Assembly: GCA_017526525.1 (NCBI GenBank)
Contig: JAFXRG010000061.1
Coordinates: forward strand, 1 to 48,751
DNA length: 48,751 nt
DNA from: Clostridia bacterium
GTDB lineage: Bacteria > Bacillota > Clostridia > Christensenellales > Aristaeellaceae
Direction of reading: 5' to 3'
The notes beneath the pieces are model-generated. The model made no database searches. It was not told the origin of the DNA and saw only the letters and a list, made by a program, of their open reading frames with translations. The number at the start of each line of letters is the position of its first letter. Positions within the stretch are counted from its first letter, which is position 1. Shown one piece after another: positions 22,597 through 31,376 of the stretch. The position numbers and the translations under genes were made by a program.

Positions 22597-23577
22597 ATGA
22601 ATCAGCGCATTCTGGGCAAAACAGGAAGACAGATCAGTGAGATCGGCCTTGGAACATGGCAGCTGGGAACCCGGTGGGGGGACCCCTTTAACCGGGAGGA
22701 GGCCATGAAAATCCTTGGGACCGCGTATGAAAACGGGATCAATTTCATTGACACCGCGGATGTTTACAACGGAGGAAAAAGCGAGGAAACCATCGGGGAA
22801 TATCTGCTGGAGCATCCCGGACGTTTTTTTGTGACAACGAAGTGCGGAAGACGCCTGAACCCGCATACGGCGGAAATGTACACCCCTGACGCGATCCGGG
22901 ACTTCATTGAAGGAAGCATGAAACGCCTGAAGGCTGAAAAACTGGACCTGATCCTTCTGCATTGCCCTCCGGGACCGGTCTACAGGCGGGACGACATATT
23001 CAGCGAACTGGACCGGCTGAAGGGATCCGGGAAAATCCTGGATTACGGGGTCAGCGTCGAGAAGGCGGAGGAAGGCATCCAGGCGATGGAATATAACATT
23101 TCCGCCATGGAAGTCATCTTCAATATGTTTAGGCTGAAACCGTTGGACCGGCTTTTCCCGCTGGCAAAAAAGAACAATGTGGGCATCATTGCCCGCGTTC
23201 CCCTGGCCAGCGGTCTCCTGACCGGGAAATATACCAAAGACACCGTTTTCGGCGCGCAGGATCACCGCAGCTATAACCGGGACGGGGCTGCGTTTGACAA
23301 AGGAGAAACATTCTCCGGCGTGCCGTATGAACTGGGGCTGCAGGCAGTGGAAGAACTGAAGAAAGTCTTTGGAACGGACGATCTTGCCGCGATCGCGATC
23401 CGCTGGGTACTGATGCATCCGGAAGTCAGCGTTGTGATTCCCGGGGCCAGCAGGGCCGAACAGGTTATGAGCAATGTGAGGGCTGCCGAACTGGCTCCGA
23501 TTCCGGAAAAGCAGATGCAGGCAGTCCGGGAGATCTACGACCGCTGCCTGAGGGAATCCATTCATCCCCAGTGGTAA
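22597..23577 (+). CDS. Aldo/keto reductase
   Basis: The 326-residue protein has the AKR barrel and tetrad: FIDTADVYNGGKSEE (Asp and Tyr), FVTTKCGRR (Lys) and DLILLHCPP (His). NADPH contacts come near the end (AIRWVLMHPEVSVVIPGASRAEQV). It should reduce aldehydes or ketones with NADPH in the cytoplasm and resembles the YqkF/IolS-type subgroup. The start follows AAAGGAGGAACAACG. The promoter geometry points to MerR-family control, often linked to carbonyl or oxidative stress. Confidence 0.93.
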   Translation: MNQRILGKTGRQISEIGLGTWQLGTRWGDPFNREEAMKILGTAYENGINFIDTADVYNGGKSEETIGEYLLEHPGRFFVTTKCGRRLNPHTAEMYTPDAIRDFIEGSMKRLKAEKLDLILLHCPPGPVYRRDDIFSELDRLKGSGKILDYGVSVEKAEEGIQAMEYNISAMEVIFNMFRLKPLDRLFPLAKKNNVGIIARVPLASGLLTGKYTKDTVFGAQDHRSYNRDGAAFDKGETFSGVPYELGLQAVEELKKVFGTDDLAAIAIRWVLMHPEVSVVIPGASRAEQVMSNVRAAELAPIPEKQMQAVREIYDRCLRESIHPQW

Positions 23578-23731
23578 TCCCCGCAAAGCCTTTCAACGGG
23601 TTATCGGGCCGGAAAAACCGATGAGCCGTCATGCCCGGGAAAATCTCCGACCGGATCACACCGGGCAACCCGGCGGCGGGGAGAAATCCGGCATGCGTTC
23701 CGCATACGGACAGGCTCCGGATAAAAAATAT

Positions 23732-23759
23732 TTGCAGATCCGGAATTCCATGGTATAAT
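23732..23759 (+). promoter_or_regulatory. Sigma-A-type promoter of the Nif11-leader gene
   Basis: TTGCAG and TATAAT are separated by 16 bases, about 70 bases upstream of the start codon. The gap 23578-23730 shows no gene. Confidence 0.6.
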
Positions 23760-23829
23760 CCCCTCAGAAAAGCACAGCATCCGGCATTTCACACCACGCA
23801 AAGAAATAACAGAAAAGGAGAACTGCATC

Positions 23830-24270
23830 ATGAAAACACTGCAGGAACTGTACAATGACGTTGCGGCGAACCCGGAACTGAAAAAGGCTTTCTCCGCGGC
23901 CGCCAAATCCGGAAAAATCGTGCAATTTGCGAAAGAGAACGGCTGCAGCGCGCCTGACGATGAGCTCGCTGCCTTTGCGGCATCATTCGAATCCGAAACG
24001 GACATGAAAGCCCTCTCCCTGGAGGAACTTGAAAACGCTGCGGGCGGAAAATGCGACGATACGGATCACTGCAACCACCGCGGTAAGGGCGGCTGGGAAG
24101 GCGGCTTCAAGAAAGACTACGTCAACAAATACTGGTACCAGAGAAACCAGTGCGGTTACTGTAAAAAAACGTTTTACAGCCGCTACGCGCTGATTGACGA
24201 TGTCAGGCGCGGCGATACCTGGGTTGAGGTTTCCCAGCAGGAATACGATTCGGTCCGCGGCTTCCTGTGA
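23830..24270 (+). CDS. Nif11-type leader peptide precursor with Cys-rich C-terminal part
   Basis: The 146-residue protein begins like Nif11-related leaders: LQELYNDVAANPELKKAFSAAAK, then IVQFAKENGCSAPDDELAAFA, and ends its leader LSLEELENAAGG with the double glycine at residues 72-73. Such leaders are cut after GG by C39-peptidase ABC exporters. The remaining 73 residues start KCDDTDHCNHRGKGG and contain CX5C (75, 81) and CX2C (108, 111), which could bind zinc or form thioether or disulfide links. The core is long for a bacteriocin and rich in Tyr, Lys and Arg. An NHLP exporter lies 22 kb away in this window. The start has AAAAGGAGAACTGC. Confidence 0.78.
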   Translation: MKTLQELYNDVAANPELKKAFSAAAKSGKIVQFAKENGCSAPDDELAAFAASFESETDMKALSLEELENAAGGKCDDTDHCNHRGKGGWEGGFKKDYVNKYWYQRNQCGYCKKTFYSRYALIDDVRRGDTWVEVSQQEYDSVRGFL

Positions 24271-24336
24271 TGGTTCAGCCTTGCCCATCGCCCGGACGAT
24301 CTGTTCCGGACACCGAAAAACAAAAATGACTGACGG

Positions 24337-24382
24337 GTGATCTTTCGCTGCCCATCAAGGGCGGACGAAAGATCACTTTTTT
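24337..24382 (+). terminator. Strong rho-independent terminator
   Basis: GTGATCTTTCG and CGAAAGATCAC form an eleven-base stem enclosing an inner GCCC/GGGC hairpin, followed by TTTTTT. Confidence 0.88.
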
Positions 24383-24416
24383 GCAATACGGCGGAAACGC
24401 CCGGAAAAAGAATCCC

Positions 24417-24445
24417 TTGCGGCAGGAAAACGAATGCGTTATGAT
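24417..24445 (+). promoter_or_regulatory. Promoter of the first MATE-GHKL gene
   Basis: TTGCGG and TATGAT are separated by 17 bases, 77 bases upstream of the start codon. Confidence 0.5.
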
Positions 24446-24521
24446 TATAAAAACACCATTTTATGATATTTTCATTTTTCACGTTCACATTTTTCCCTGT
24501 CCGAGGAAAGGATGAAACCTG

Positions 24522-26261
24522 ATGGCGTCCAGCAATATCCGGAAGCCCTTTCTGAAACTCCTGCCCATTCAGATTGCCGCGGTGACGGCAGGATCGGTCA
24601 ATTCGCTGGTTGATACGCTGCTGACAGGCAGGTATATCGGCCCGGAGGCCGTGGCGGGGATCGGTTTTTTCAGCCCCATGCTGACCGTGATCTTTTTGTT
24701 CTATGTTGTGGTGCGGGGCACCACGATCCTCTGCGGACGGGCCATCGGCAGCGGCCGGCGGAACGACGTGATCTCCCTGTTTTCAACGGCCGCGGTGACG
24801 GTGACAGGCTATGGGCTGCTGCTGGGGATCAGCTGTTTCTGCCTCCGGAGTCCGCTGACCCGGCTCCTGGGCGCCGGCGGAATCACGGCGGACTACCTGC
24901 AGGACTATATTGCCGGCTATGCGCCGGGCATTCCGTTCCTCTGCGCGTCGTCCGTGCTGCTGACATACCTGCCCTGCAACAATGAACTGAACAAAAGCTA
25001 CTGCGTCATGGGGTTTATGGTGGCTTCCAATACAGCGCTTGATTTTCTCCTGGTCAGCGTCCTGAAAATGGGCACCTTCGGTATGGGACTGGCCACCTCC
25101 GTCAGTTACACCCTTTCCGCCGTGATCATGATTCCGCTTTTCCTGAAAAAATCGAAGGCATATCATTTTGAATGGAAACGGATCAGTTTCCGGAATATGC
25201 GGGAGACCCTCCGGCTCGGGCTTCCGGAGGTGCTGTTCAACCTCGGGATAACGATCCGGAGCTACCTGGTCAACCTGACGGTGATGCATTCGATCGGGCC
25301 GGCAGGGATCGCGGCGCTGAATGTTGAAAACACGCTGCTGTGCTTTCTCGGCGCGATTCCCCAGGGAACCGGCAACGCGTTTACGCTGATGGCCAGCATT
25401 TATTACGGGGAAAGAGACCGGGACAGCCTGAAGGCGCTGACGGGCACCGCCCTGAAAACGGGGCTGATGCTGAGCAGCGCGGCAACGGTGATCCTGATGG
25501 CCGGCAGCGGCCTGATCAGCAGGCTTTTCTTTCCCGAGGGCGGAGAAACGTGTCTCCTGACGCAGCAGATGTTGCTGTGCTTCGCATCCTGCTTCGTTTT
25601 CAACACGGTGTTCACGATATGGATCCGGCTTTTGCAGATTGAGGAACACATGAAGATCGTGGACCTGATGAACCTGCTGGAACAGCTCTTTATTGCCGCA
25701 ACGGCGATCGGGGGAATGCGGCTGATCGGGGTTACGGCGATCTGGCTGGCCCAGCCGGTGTCCGAGATCCTCTGCCTGCTGGCGATCGGAATCCGGATTG
25801 TGTCCGGCCTGCACCGGTTCCCCCGGACGGCGGAGGAATGGATGAAGCTGCCGAAGGATTTCGGCGCAAAGGCGGAGAACGTGATGGAAGCCACCGCGGA
25901 CAGCCTGGAGGAGGTTGCCCGGCTGTCCAGGGGAATCATGGATTTCCTGGAGAAGCGGGGCGTTGCCGCGAGAACCCGGTCCATCGTTGGCCTGTGCGTG
26001 GAGGAAATGGCCGGCAACGTGATCAGCTACGGCCGGAGGGACGGAAAGGCGCACACAGTGGAAATCCGCGTGGTAGCAGAGGAACAGCTGGTTGTGCGGG
26101 TGCGGGACGACTGCCCGGCCTTCGATCCGAAACAGCGGATTGACCAGTTTGAGCCGGAGGATCCGGCAAAGAACATCGGGATCCGGATGATCGGAAAGCT
26201 GACAAGGAAAATGGATTACCATACGGACGCAGGCGTCAATACCCTGCTGATGGTGATCTGA
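24522..26261 (+). CDS. MATE-family transporter fused to RsbW-like GHKL ATPase domain
   Basis: The 579-residue protein has a twelve-helix MATE efflux core (residues 1-435: SLVDTLLTGRYIGPEAVAGIGF, GMGLATSVSYTLSAVIM, AQPVSEILCLLAIGIRI). Residues 445-579 form a cytoplasmic HATPase_c_2 domain like anti-sigma kinases: VGLCVEEMAGNVISYG is the N box with Glu and Asn, VRVRDDCPAFDP the G1 box, and NIGIRMIGKL the lid/G2 region. Key ATP-site residues are kept. MATE proteins use ion gradients, so the ATPase domain is more likely regulatory, for example a serine kinase or a partner-binding module. A paralogue with the same design lies at 43598. Confidence 0.85.
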   Translation: MASSNIRKPFLKLLPIQIAAVTAGSVNSLVDTLLTGRYIGPEAVAGIGFFSPMLTVIFLFYVVVRGTTILCGRAIGSGRRNDVISLFSTAAVTVTGYGLLLGISCFCLRSPLTRLLGAGGITADYLQDYIAGYAPGIPFLCASSVLLTYLPCNNELNKSYCVMGFMVASNTALDFLLVSVLKMGTFGMGLATSVSYTLSAVIMIPLFLKKSKAYHFEWKRISFRNMRETLRLGLPEVLFNLGITIRSYLVNLTVMHSIGPAGIAALNVENTLLCFLGAIPQGTGNAFTLMASIYYGERDRDSLKALTGTALKTGLMLSSAATVILMAGSGLISRLFFPEGGETCLLTQQMLLCFASCFVFNTVFTIWIRLLQIEEHMKIVDLMNLLEQLFIAATAIGGMRLIGVTAIWLAQPVSEILCLLAIGIRIVSGLHRFPRTAEEWMKLPKDFGAKAENVMEATADSLEEVARLSRGIMDFLEKRGVAARTRSIVGLCVEEMAGNVISYGRRDGKAHTVEIRVVAEEQLVVRVRDDCPAFDPKQRIDQFEPEDPAKNIGIRMIGKLTRKMDYHTDAGVNTLLMVI

Positions 26262-26326
26262 CGGGCAGGACCGGAAGCCGGTAAATTTTTGAGAGAAAAA
26301 AACAGAGGCGGAAAGGACAACGGCGG

Positions 26327-27364
26327 TCAGGGTTCGGTGATATATGCCAGGGCCAGGTCAAAGGTGTTCCGCAGACCGTCTGTATGCGTGCGTTCGTAGC
26401 CGTGGCTGTTGGCGGTGCCGGGACCGATGGCGGCATGGCGGATGTCATAGCCGGCAAGGACGGAACCGTCCCCGTCGGAACCGTAATGGGGCGTAAAGAC
26501 ATCCATCACATAATCCACGCCCGCAGCCTTCGCGGTTTTCCGCAATTCCGCGGTCATGCCGCTGTGATAGGGGAAGCGGCTGTCCTTGGCAAAGATGGAG
26601 ACCCGGTGTTCTTCCGAATTCTGGTCCGGGCCTGTAGGGGCGATATCCAGGGCCAGGATATCCTTTATGCCCTCCGGCAGCCAGGCGGTGCCGTGGCCGA
26701 TTTCCTCATAGCAGGCAAAATAAGCGATGACCCTGCGCTTCAGCTTCAGGCTGTTCTCCCGGACGGCCTTCATCAGGCCCAGGAGCACGGCGGCGCAGGC
26801 TTTGTCATCAATGAAACGGCTTTTGATATATCCGCCGGAGCGCGTGAAACGATGATCCAGGGCGATGTAATCGCCGGTTTCCACCCCCAGGGCGCGGGTA
26901 TCGTCCGCGGACTTTACCGGCCGGTCCAGCACAACGCAGACGTTGGTGCGGAAATCCCCCTGCTCCCCGCGAAGCTCATTTTCGGTGACATGAACGGAAT
27001 TGGGCGTGCGGCAGACGGTGCCGGTGATCACATCCCCGTCCGCAGTATACACACGGACGTTTTCCGTGACACAGTAGAAGGGATAGAGCCCTCCGACGGG
27101 ACAGACGTTCAGGGTACCGTCCGGATTGATTTTCCGGACCATCAGGCCGATATCGTCCAGGTGAGCGGTGATGACCAGGGGATCCCCTTCGCCGCCGAGA
27201 TCCGCCAGGACACCGCCCTTATGGGTGAAGCACGGTTCAATTCCCAGGGCGCGGATGAGTTCAGCGGCCTTCCGGGAGACCGCTTCATACTGGCCGGTGG
27301 TGGAGTCCACGGACAGCAGGACCTGAAAGGTATCCAGGACATAGGATTCATCAAAGAAGCTCAT
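26327..27364 (-). CDS. M42-family metallopeptidase (glutamyl/deblocking aminopeptidase type)
   Basis: The 345-residue protein shows the M42 co-catalytic metal residues: VITAHLDDIGLMV (His-Asp), KSRFIDDKACAAV (bridging Asp), YEEIGHG (catalytic Glu and ligand) and NSHGYERTH (late His). It is a cytoplasmic aminopeptidase that probably forms a tetrahedral dodecamer as in the family. It is convergent with the MATE-GHKL gene and divergent from the ABC transporter gene. A weak ACCGG-AAG-CCGGT hairpin lies in the 65-base convergent gap. The start follows AAAGGATTGG on the minus strand. Confidence 0.9.
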   Translation of the reverse strand: MSFFDESYVLDTFQVLLSVDSTTGQYEAVSRKAAELIRALGIEPCFTHKGGVLADLGGEGDPLVITAHLDDIGLMVRKINPDGTLNVCPVGGLYPFYCVTENVRVYTADGDVITGTVCRTPNSVHVTENELRGEQGDFRTNVCVVLDRPVKSADDTRALGVETGDYIALDHRFTRSGGYIKSRFIDDKACAAVLLGLMKAVRENSLKLKRRVIAYFACYEEIGHGTAWLPEGIKDILALDIAPTGPDQNSEEHRVSIFAKDSRFPYHSGMTAELRKTAKAAGVDYVMDVFTPHYGSDGDGSVLAGYDIRHAAIGPGTANSHGYERTHTDGLRNTFDLALAYITEP

Positions 27365-27542
27365 TTTTTTCCAATCCTTTTTTTATTTCCGACAGGACCG
27401 GCAGGGCCGGCCTACTGGATTTCTGCCTGTAATCTGTATTATTCTTTGCGGGCATTCCTTTTCCTGCTTTGCGGACGGCGGGGGAAGCAGAATGCCGGAC
27501 ATTTACGGCGGAAAGGTGTTCCGGAAACCGGACTCCGCGTGT

Positions 27543-27548
27543 TATAAT
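27543..27548 (+). promoter_or_regulatory. -10 box of the amino-acid ABC operon
   Basis: A TATAAT lies 33 bases upstream of the chosen start at 27581. No good -35 is visible 17 bases upstream, so an activator may be needed. Upstream ATGs at 27557 would fall at the transcript's 5' end, which supports the start at 27581. Confidence 0.4.
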
Positions 27549-27580
27549 CTGCTGTGATGCTGATGATCGGAGATGAAATC

Positions 27581-29158
27581 ATGCACAGAAAAAAACAGAA
27601 AAGCGAAACCAGACCGGCCCGAAGGGCCGGAAAGGCAGCAGGGATTTTTATCCTGCTTGCGATGATGCTTTTCCTGGTAACGGGATGCTCCGGGAGCGGA
27701 AACAAGGCCATCACCTCCCTGGAACAGCTGTCCGAACCTGGAATCCGGATCGGCGTGCCCAGCACCATTATTGAATACGATATGCTGAAAAAGGATTATC
27801 CGAACGCCACGGTGATTCCCTATACGGATTCCCCGCTGGGCTACCGGGACGTGGCCAACGGCCGGCTGGATGTGTTTGTTTACGCGCGCGAGGAGATGAA
27901 GCTTGCCATTGAGCACGGGACGGAAGGCGTGAAGCTCCTGGACGGAACCTACCATTCCAACGATGCCGCGGTGGGGATTTCCCCGGCAGCAAAAATCCCG
28001 AACCTGCAGGAGAAGATCAACACCTTTATCCGCGAGCTGCGGGCGGACGGCACGCTGGAGGATATGTTCGACCGCTGGGTGCTCCGCAGCGAGTATGAAA
28101 TGCCCGCGATTCCAAAGACGGAGAACCCGAAATACCACCTGCGGGTGGCTACATCCGGCACGGTGATGCCTTATTCCTACTATGTGGGAACACAGCTCAA
28201 CGGGTATGATATCGAACTGGCTTACCGCTTTGCATCCTGGCTGGGCGCGGATGTGGAGTTCAAGGTGATCGATTACGGCGGAATTATTACCGCGGCGGCC
28301 ACCGGCGAGGTGGACTGCATCATGGCCAACCTTTACCGCACCGAGGAAAACAGCAAAACGATTCCTTTTTCCGAAACGCTGTTCGTTGTGGAGATGACCG
28401 GAATGGTGCCGGACAGCGCCAGACCGGCTGCTGCCAAATCCTTCTGGGACTCGATTGCGGAGAGCTTTGAAAAAACCTTTATCCGGGAGAACCGGTGGCA
28501 GCTCCTCCTGGAAGGAATCGGCACAACGCTGCTGATTACGGTGCTGTCCATCCTCCTGGGAACAGCGCTGGGCTTTGGCGTTTTCCTTCTGTGCAGGAAA
28601 GGAAACCCCGTGGCAAACGGCCTGACGCACATTATGATCCGGCTCGTGACGGGACTGCCGACGGTGGTGCTCCTGATGGTTCTCTATTACATCATCTTCG
28701 GGGGACTTTCCATCCCCGGAACGATTGTATCCGTTATCTGCTTTACGATGGTTTTCGGCTCAGCCGTCTTTGCCATGGTGAATACCGGCGTATCCACCGT
28801 GGACAAGGGGCAGGCAGAGGCGGCGTGCTCCCTGGGATTCACGGACCGGAAGGCCTTTTTCGATGTGGTCCTGCCGCAGGCGATGCCGTATATCATGCCG
28901 AATTACAGGGAACAGATTGCCGCGCTGGTCAAAGCCACATCCGTTGTCGGATATGTTACGGTGCAGGACCTGACCAAGATGGGGGACATTATTCGCAGCC
29001 GCACTTTTGAGGCGTTTTTCCCGCTGCTGGTGGTCGCGCTGGTTTATTTCATCCTTGCGGATCTCCTGACTGCCCTTGCACGCAGGCTTGAACTTCACAC
29101 GGATCCGAAGAGAAGAACGAAGGAAAAGATCATGAAGGGAGTGAAGGCCGGTGATTGA
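27581..29158 (+). CDS. Polar amino-acid ABC transporter: lipoprotein binding domains fused to permease
   Basis: From ATG 27581 (GATCGGAGATG upstream) the 525-residue protein has a basic start and lipobox LFLVTGC (Cys 36). There are two SBP_bac_3-like segments (residues 45-180, IRIGVPSTIIEYDM to TLEDMFDRWV, and 190-290, YHLRVATSGTVMPYSYYVG to FSETLFVVEM), then a HisM-type permease (residues 305-510) with the EAA loop EAACSLGFTDRKAFFDVVLPQ. Fused receptor-permease polypeptides are known for glutamine systems of Gram-positives. The two receptor segments look unequal, and the first lacks part of a lobe. The ATPase follows with an eight-base overlap. Confidence 0.88.
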   Translation: MHRKKQKSETRPARRAGKAAGIFILLAMMLFLVTGCSGSGNKAITSLEQLSEPGIRIGVPSTIIEYDMLKKDYPNATVIPYTDSPLGYRDVANGRLDVFVYAREEMKLAIEHGTEGVKLLDGTYHSNDAAVGISPAAKIPNLQEKINTFIRELRADGTLEDMFDRWVLRSEYEMPAIPKTENPKYHLRVATSGTVMPYSYYVGTQLNGYDIELAYRFASWLGADVEFKVIDYGGIITAAATGEVDCIMANLYRTEENSKTIPFSETLFVVEMTGMVPDSARPAAAKSFWDSIAESFEKTFIRENRWQLLLEGIGTTLLITVLSILLGTALGFGVFLLCRKGNPVANGLTHIMIRLVTGLPTVVLLMVLYYIIFGGLSIPGTIVSVICFTMVFGSAVFAMVNTGVSTVDKGQAEAACSLGFTDRKAFFDVVLPQAMPYIMPNYREQIAALVKATSVVGYVTVQDLTKMGDIIRSRTFEAFFPLLVVALVYFILADLLTALARRLELHTDPKRRTKEKIMKGVKAGD

Positions 29159-30242
29159 GCTGATCCACCTGGAAAAGAAATATGAGCAGACCGTTCCCCT
29201 GAAGGACGTGAACGCGGTAATCAACCGGGGAGATGTGATCTCGGTGATCGGCCCCTCCGGCACGGGAAAATCCACATTGCTCCGCTGCATCAACCTGCTG
29301 GAAAAGCCGACGGGCGGGCAGATCCTCCTGGACGGCGAGGATATTACGGATCCGAAATACGATGCCGTAAAAGCCCGGCGGCGGATGGGAATGGTTTTCC
29401 AGAGCTTCAATCTTTTCGGACACCTGACGGTGATTGAAAACCTGATGCTGGCACCGCGGGAGATCCTGAAAAAAACAAAGCAGGAGGCCTATGACACAGG
29501 CATCGCGCTGCTGAAGCGGGTCGGACTGGCCGGCCGGGAATTCCAGTATCCCGACCAGCTGAGCGGCGGACAGAAGCAGCGCATCGCCATCGCGCGGACC
29601 CTGGCAATGGATCCGGATGTGATACTGCTGGATGAGCCGACAAGCGCCCTGGATCCCACCATGGTCGGGGAAGTGCAGGCGGTGATCCGGGACCTGGCGG
29701 GAACCGGAAAAACCATGATGATTGTGACCCATGAAATGAACTTTGCCCGCTCCATCTGCAACCGGGTTTTCTATATGGACCAGGGAGTCATCTTCGAAGA
29801 CGGAACGCCGGAGCAGGTTTTCGACCATCCGCAGAAGGAGCAGACCCGGCGGTTTATTCACAAACTGAAGGTGCTGGAGCTGCTGATTGACAGCCGGGAA
29901 TACGACTTTGCCGGCGCCGGCACTCTCATTGACCAGTACTGCCTGCGCAGCGATATCCTGCTGCGGGTGAAGTACCGCATCCGCCTGGCGTTTGAGGAAC
30001 TGGTGCAGCAGATTTTGCTGCCGGTGCTGGAACGGACCGCCCTCCATGTGACCGTGGAGTATTCGGAAGAGGAGAAAACCGCGACGGTGATCATTGCGTA
30101 CGGCGGCCCGCGTTATGATCCGGCGGAAGGAAAAAACGACCTGGCCTACACGGTGCTGAAACGGTCCATCAGCGAACTGACATACCAGTACACCGAAGGG
30201 GCGGAACTGTCCAATACGATCCGCGCGGTGATCCTGTCCTGA
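29151..30242 (+). CDS. Amino-acid ABC transporter ATPase with C-terminal GHKL-like extension
   Basis: The GTG start overlaps the permease gene. Residues 1-240 are a GlnQ/HisP-type ATPase: Walker A IGPSGTGKSTLL, Q-loop VFQSFNLFG, signature LSGGQKQR, Walker B VILLDEPTSALDP and switch His in VTHEM. GlnQ proteins usually stop there. Residues 243-363 add a domain with the outline of an RsbW-like GHKL fold: RIRLAFEELVQQIL in N-box position (Asn replaced by Gln), ATVIIAYGGPRYDPAEG in G1 position (Asp lost) and NDLAYTVLKRSISELTYQY as the last helix. It is probably a degenerate, ligand- or partner-binding regulatory domain. Confidence 0.85.
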   Translation: MIELIHLEKKYEQTVPLKDVNAVINRGDVISVIGPSGTGKSTLLRCINLLEKPTGGQILLDGEDITDPKYDAVKARRRMGMVFQSFNLFGHLTVIENLMLAPREILKKTKQEAYDTGIALLKRVGLAGREFQYPDQLSGGQKQRIAIARTLAMDPDVILLDEPTSALDPTMVGEVQAVIRDLAGTGKTMMIVTHEMNFARSICNRVFYMDQGVIFEDGTPEQVFDHPQKEQTRRFIHKLKVLELLIDSREYDFAGAGTLIDQYCLRSDILLRVKYRIRLAFEELVQQILLPVLERTALHVTVEYSEEEKTATVIIAYGGPRYDPAEGKNDLAYTVLKRSISELTYQYTEGAELSNTIRAVILS

Positions 30243-30360
30243 GGCGAAACCGGGCTGCCGATGGCCGGAGGGGAGAATCCGGCGCTGCCGGCGGCACGGA
30301 TCCGGCAGGAAGAGAAAACAACAGAAAACAAACGGAAGGACATCCTGAACGGAGGACACG

Positions 30361-31242
30361 ATGAAAACCTACGGGGCGCTGGAAGCAGGCGGCACCAAGA
30401 TGGTGCTTGCCGTGATGGATGAAGAGGGAAATACGGTGCGGCAGACGGTGATTGCCACAAAGACTCCCGATGAAACTATGCCGGAAATGATCGCTTTCTT
30501 TTCGGCCTGTTCCGTCTGCAGCCTGGGAATCGGCGGTTTCGGCCCGCTGAACCTGGACCGGAATTCGCCGGAATACGGCTGCATTACGGAAACCCCCAAG
30601 ACTGCCTGGAGGCATTATCCGCTGCTGCAGGCATTCCGGGAGGCGCTGAAGATTCCGGTGGGACTGGATACCGACGTGAACGCGGCGGCCCTGGCGGAGG
30701 CACGGCTGGGGGCCGCGAAAGGGAAGGAAAGCTGCCTGTATGTAACGGTGGGAACCGGCATCGGCGGCGGGGTGATCATCCACGGGAAACCGGTTCACGG
30801 ACTTATGCACCCGGAAATCGGACATATTTCCGTATCGCCCCTTCCGGAAGACCCGATGCCTGAAGGGATCTGTCCCTATCATCCCCACTGCCTGGAGGGG
30901 CTGGCTTCCGGGCCGGCCATCGAAAAACGCTGGGGCATTTCCGCCCGGGAACTGCCGCCGGACCATCCCGGATGGGAAATCGAAAGCGCGTACCTGGCGC
31001 AGCTGTGCGCCTGCGCCATGCTGGCCTTTTCCCCTGAAATGATCATTCTGGGAGGCGGCGTCATGCAGCAGAAATTCCTGCTGCCCCGGATCCGGGAAAA
31101 GACGCTGAAGCTGCTGAACGGATACATCGCGCATCCGGCGGTCAGCGAAGGCCTGGACCGGTATATCGTCGCGCCCGGGCTGGATACCCGCAGCGGCATT
31201 ACCGGGGCCTATCTGCTGGCCCGGGAAGCGGAAGGCGAATAA
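30361..31242 (+). CDS. ROK-family sugar kinase (fructokinase-like)
   Basis: The 293-residue protein opens YGALEAGGTKMVLAV (phosphate-binding loop), has TDVNAAALAEA with the catalytic Asp, VTVGTGIGGGVI (ATP site) and the ROK zinc cluster HPEIGHI...CPYHPHCLEGLASGPA. ILGGGVMQQ follows near the end. The pattern fits fructokinases of the ScrK/GmuE type, which phosphorylate fructose or mannose at the 6-position using ATP, more than glucokinases. The start follows AACGGAGGACACG. It stands 118 bases behind the ABC operon and may be co-transcribed. Confidence 0.88.
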   Translation: MKTYGALEAGGTKMVLAVMDEEGNTVRQTVIATKTPDETMPEMIAFFSACSVCSLGIGGFGPLNLDRNSPEYGCITETPKTAWRHYPLLQAFREALKIPVGLDTDVNAAALAEARLGAAKGKESCLYVTVGTGIGGGVIIHGKPVHGLMHPEIGHISVSPLPEDPMPEGICPYHPHCLEGLASGPAIEKRWGISARELPPDHPGWEIESAYLAQLCACAMLAFSPEMIILGGGVMQQKFLLPRIREKTLKLLNGYIAHPAVSEGLDRYIVAPGLDTRSGITGAYLLAREAEGE

Positions 31243-31282
31243 CAGCGGAAGAAGAAAAAAGAACCAAATGGCAAAAAAAGCC

Positions 31283-31335
31283 TTGACAGATCTTTCAACA
31301 TCGATATAATCATACAGTGTTAGATCAATCTAACA
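31283..31335 (+). promoter_or_regulatory. feo promoter with DtxR/IdeR-like operator
   Basis: TTGACA (31283) and TATAAT (31305) are separated by 16 bases. Directly downstream lies a perfect palindrome, TGTTAGAT-CA-ATCTAACA (31318-31335), covering the transcription start. TTAG-N6-CTAA resembles operators of DtxR-family iron or manganese repressors, so iron should repress the operon. A second copy of the core precedes feoB. Confidence 0.75.
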
Positions 31336-31376
31336 ACTGGCGACCTTATATTTCATGATAAGTCAGGAGGGGTTCA

